Made by a program: the position numbers and the translations under genes. Shown in pieces: positions 62,469 through 64,000 of a DNA stretch of 64,000 bases. Position 1 is the stretch's first letter. Every line of letters begins with the position of its first letter. Source of the stretch: Frankia torreyi (GTDB taxonomy: Bacteria > Actinomycetota > Actinomycetes > Frankiales > Frankiaceae). Location: the NCBI RefSeq assembly GCF_000948395.1, contig NZ_JYFN01000002.1, positions 21,694-85,693 on the forward strand. The letters run 5' to 3'. The notes beneath the pieces are model-generated. The model was given only the letters and a program-made list of their open reading frames with translations. It ran no database searches and was not told the DNA's origin.

Positions 62469-64000
62469 ATGACGCCGGCCAGCCCGTCGCACCCGGCCGC
62501 GGGACCACTCGCGGACCTGTGGTCGGGGGAGTTCGCCCCGCGTCAACCCCTGGCGCTCGTGGTCCTCCCAAAAGTCGGGTTCGCCCTGGCCCACCACCTG
62601 CCCGCCGGCCCGCCGCCGCTCCCGCCGTCTCACCCGACCAGCACGCCCGTCACCCTGGTGGTGTCCGCGCCCGAGCCGGCCGAGGCCGCCGAACTGGTCG
62701 CCGAGATCGAGCGGCGCTGCGCCCCGCGCTGGGTGTGGTGGTCGGCGTCGGCGGCGGTGCCGCCAGCCACCCAGGTGCGCCTCGCCGCCTGCTGGGATCT
62801 CGCCGCCGTGCACCGGCTGCTGCACGGCGGGCGCCGTGACGACCCGGCCGCCGTGTGGGCCGCCGCCGCCGGCCTGCCCCTGCCACCCCCGCCGTCCCGA
62901 CCTCCCGGCCCCGCCGCGCGGGTCGCGCCGGGCCAGCTCGGCCTGTGGGAGGGCACCGGCGACGACCCCGCTGCCCGGCATCGCCTCGACCCCACCGGCG
63001 CCGAGGGAATCAGCGCCGGTGGGGGAGTCGACACCCGCGGTACCCGCGAACCCGTCGGCGCTGGCGGACCCCTCGGCGCTGGCGGTGCGTTCAGTGCTGG
63101 CGGCGGGTTCGGCCTCGGCGGTGCGGACGGGCCACTGGCGGGGGATGGCCAGCTCGACGCCGGCTGGCTGCACCGGGCCGCCGGGCCCGGTGAGGCGCTG
63201 CGCCGCGCCGCCGCCCTCGCCGCGCTCGCGCTGCAGGCCCAGCACCGTCAGCAGGCCGCGCTGAACGGCCTCGCCGACCGGCGCGCCCGCCCCGGCCGGA
63301 CCAGCCTCGCCGTCCTGACCGCCCGCGCCGAATCCGCCGCGGAGCTGCTCGCCCGCGAACTCGAACGCGACGGCCTGCCCATCGACCGCGCCACCGCCGA
63401 GACGCTGCTCGCCGAGATCGTCGGCCCGCCGCCGCGCACCGACGCCGACGAGCTCGCCGCCCGCCGCCGCCGCGACGCCCCCGTCCTCGCCCACCTGCGC
63501 GGCCCCGTCGACCTGCGCAACCCCGCCGCCGTGCGAGCCGCGCTGCGCGCGGTGGGCATCGACGTCCCCGACACCCGCTCGGGCCGCCTCGAACCGCTGC
63601 GCGACGCCCATCCCGCCGTCGCCGCGCTGCTGGCCTGGCGGCGCACCGAGCGGATCGCCACGACCTACGGCCACCGTTGGCTCGACACCCACGTCGCCCC
63701 GGACGGCCGGCTGCGCGGCGCCTGGCACGGCAGCGACGGCGCCGCCGGGCGGATGACCGCCCAGGCCGGCCTGCACAACCTGCCCGCCGACCTACGCGCC
63801 GCCGTCGTCGCCGAACCGGGCCGGGTGTTCGTCCGCGCCGACCTCGGCCAGATCGAACCCCGGGTCCTCGCCGTCGTCTCCGCCGACCCCGCCCTCGCCG
63901 CGGCCACCCAGGCCGACGACATGTACGCCCCCGTCGCGGCGCAGCTCGGTCGCGACCGCCCGCAGGCCAAGATCGCGATGCTCGCCGCCATGTACGGCCA
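62469..64000 (+). CDS. Atypical family-A DNA polymerase (3'-5' exonuclease/polymerase type), C-terminus off window
   Basis: About 510 codons are visible, reaching into the polymerase palm and fingers. The N-terminal 180 residues match the exonuclease-like region of actinobacterial bifunctional polymerases (ACWDLAAVHRLLHGG, DDPAAVWAAAAG). A Gly/Ala-rich insertion is present near residues 175-210. In the polymerase domain, motif A is RADLGQIEPRVLAVVS with the catalytic Asp kept but DYSQIELR changed to DLGQIEPR. The O-helix is RPQAKIAMLAAMYG, keeping Arg and Lys but replacing the usual Asn-Phe-Gly by Met-Leu-Ala. It is shorter than Pol I, with no 5' nuclease. It may be a repair polymerase with unusual nucleotide selection. 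Confidence 0.85.
   Translation, partial: MTPASPSHPAAGPLADLWSGEFAPRQPLALVVLPKVGFALAHHLPAGPPPLPPSHPTSTPVTLVVSAPEPAEAAELVAEIERRCAPRWVWWSASAAVPPATQVRLAACWDLAAVHRLLHGGRRDDPAAVWAAAAGLPLPPPPSRPPGPAARVAPGQLGLWEGTGDDPAARHRLDPTGAEGISAGGGVDTRGTREPVGAGGPLGAGGAFSAGGGFGLGGADGPLAGDGQLDAGWLHRAAGPGEALRRAAALAALALQAQHRQQAALNGLADRRARPGRTSLAVLTARAESAAELLARELERDGLPIDRATAETLLAEIVGPPPRTDADELAARRRRDAPVLAHLRGPVDLRNPAAVRAALRAVGIDVPDTRSGRLEPLRDAHPAVAALLAWRRTERIATTYGHRWLDTHVAPDGRLRGAWHGSDGAAGRMTAQAGLHNLPADLRAAVVAEPGRVFVRADLGQIEPRVLAVVSADPALAAATQADDMYAPVAAQLGRDRPQAKIAMLAAMYG

Overview
The window is very GC-rich DNA with about 90% or more G/C at third codon positions, many GTG starts, short gene overlaps (ATGA, GTGA), frequent TetR regulators, a DevR/DosR-type regulator, F420-type oxidoreductases and a HelD-like helicase. 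This points to a soil or plant-associated actinomycete. The style, including abundant short tandem repeats and Gly/Ala/Pro-rich linkers, fits Frankia or a close relative. That assignment is inferred; no rRNA or tRNA gene is present to confirm it.

Layout. 1-2001: start of a molybdate-binding lipoprotein gene, a small ORF and a flavin reductase. 3374-14284: a plus-strand branched-chain-type ABC transport cluster. It has two tandemly duplicated binding proteins with a permease scar between them, a fused permease-permease-ATPase, a second ATPase, a cytochrome P450 with its ferredoxin, and a third binding protein followed by hairpins. 14916-21153: a divergent TetR/MFS pair, an OmpR-type two-component system, an NmrA-like protein and two overlapping small Cys-motif proteins. 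21189-26111 (minus): a glyoxalase-fold protein, then a tightly overlapping operon of ABC binding protein, permease, ATPase, FMN 2-hydroxyacid oxidase and RidA. 26322-33419: TetR, APC permease, TetR, acetoacetate-decarboxylase-like protein and HelD-like helicase. 33420-35296: an insertion-sequence scar and a secreted lectin-domain protein, less GC-rich than the rest. 35486-42535: DUF2237, sulfotransferase, beta-propeller glycosidase-like protein, an orphan binding protein, crotonase and XdhC-like protein. 43179-49815: MFS/TetR pair with a double operator, then a minus-strand PPOX/luciferase-like/SDR set and a lipase. 49952-64000: amidohydrolase, thioesterase, DUF2752 and TM2 membrane proteins, an APH-like/P-loop fusion, a DevR regulator, a Ski2-like helicase, a desaturase, a zinc-ribbon protein and the start of an atypical family-A DNA polymerase.

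How the genes work together. Three solute-import systems with different neighbours dominate. The 3-14 kb cluster pairs one fused transporter with three candidate receptors and a P450 system, suggesting uptake and oxidation of a hydrophobic or branched substrate. The 21.7-26.1 kb operon couples import to a flavin oxidase and an imine/enamine deaminase. Several drug-efflux-type MFS genes carry their own TetR gene and a visible operator. Intergenic regions hold 8-18 bp tandem repeats, a dispersed ~61 bp palindrome (two copies), and a ~47 bp motif found in two convergent gene gaps. No CRISPR array, tRNA, rRNA, complete insertion sequence or prophage was seen.
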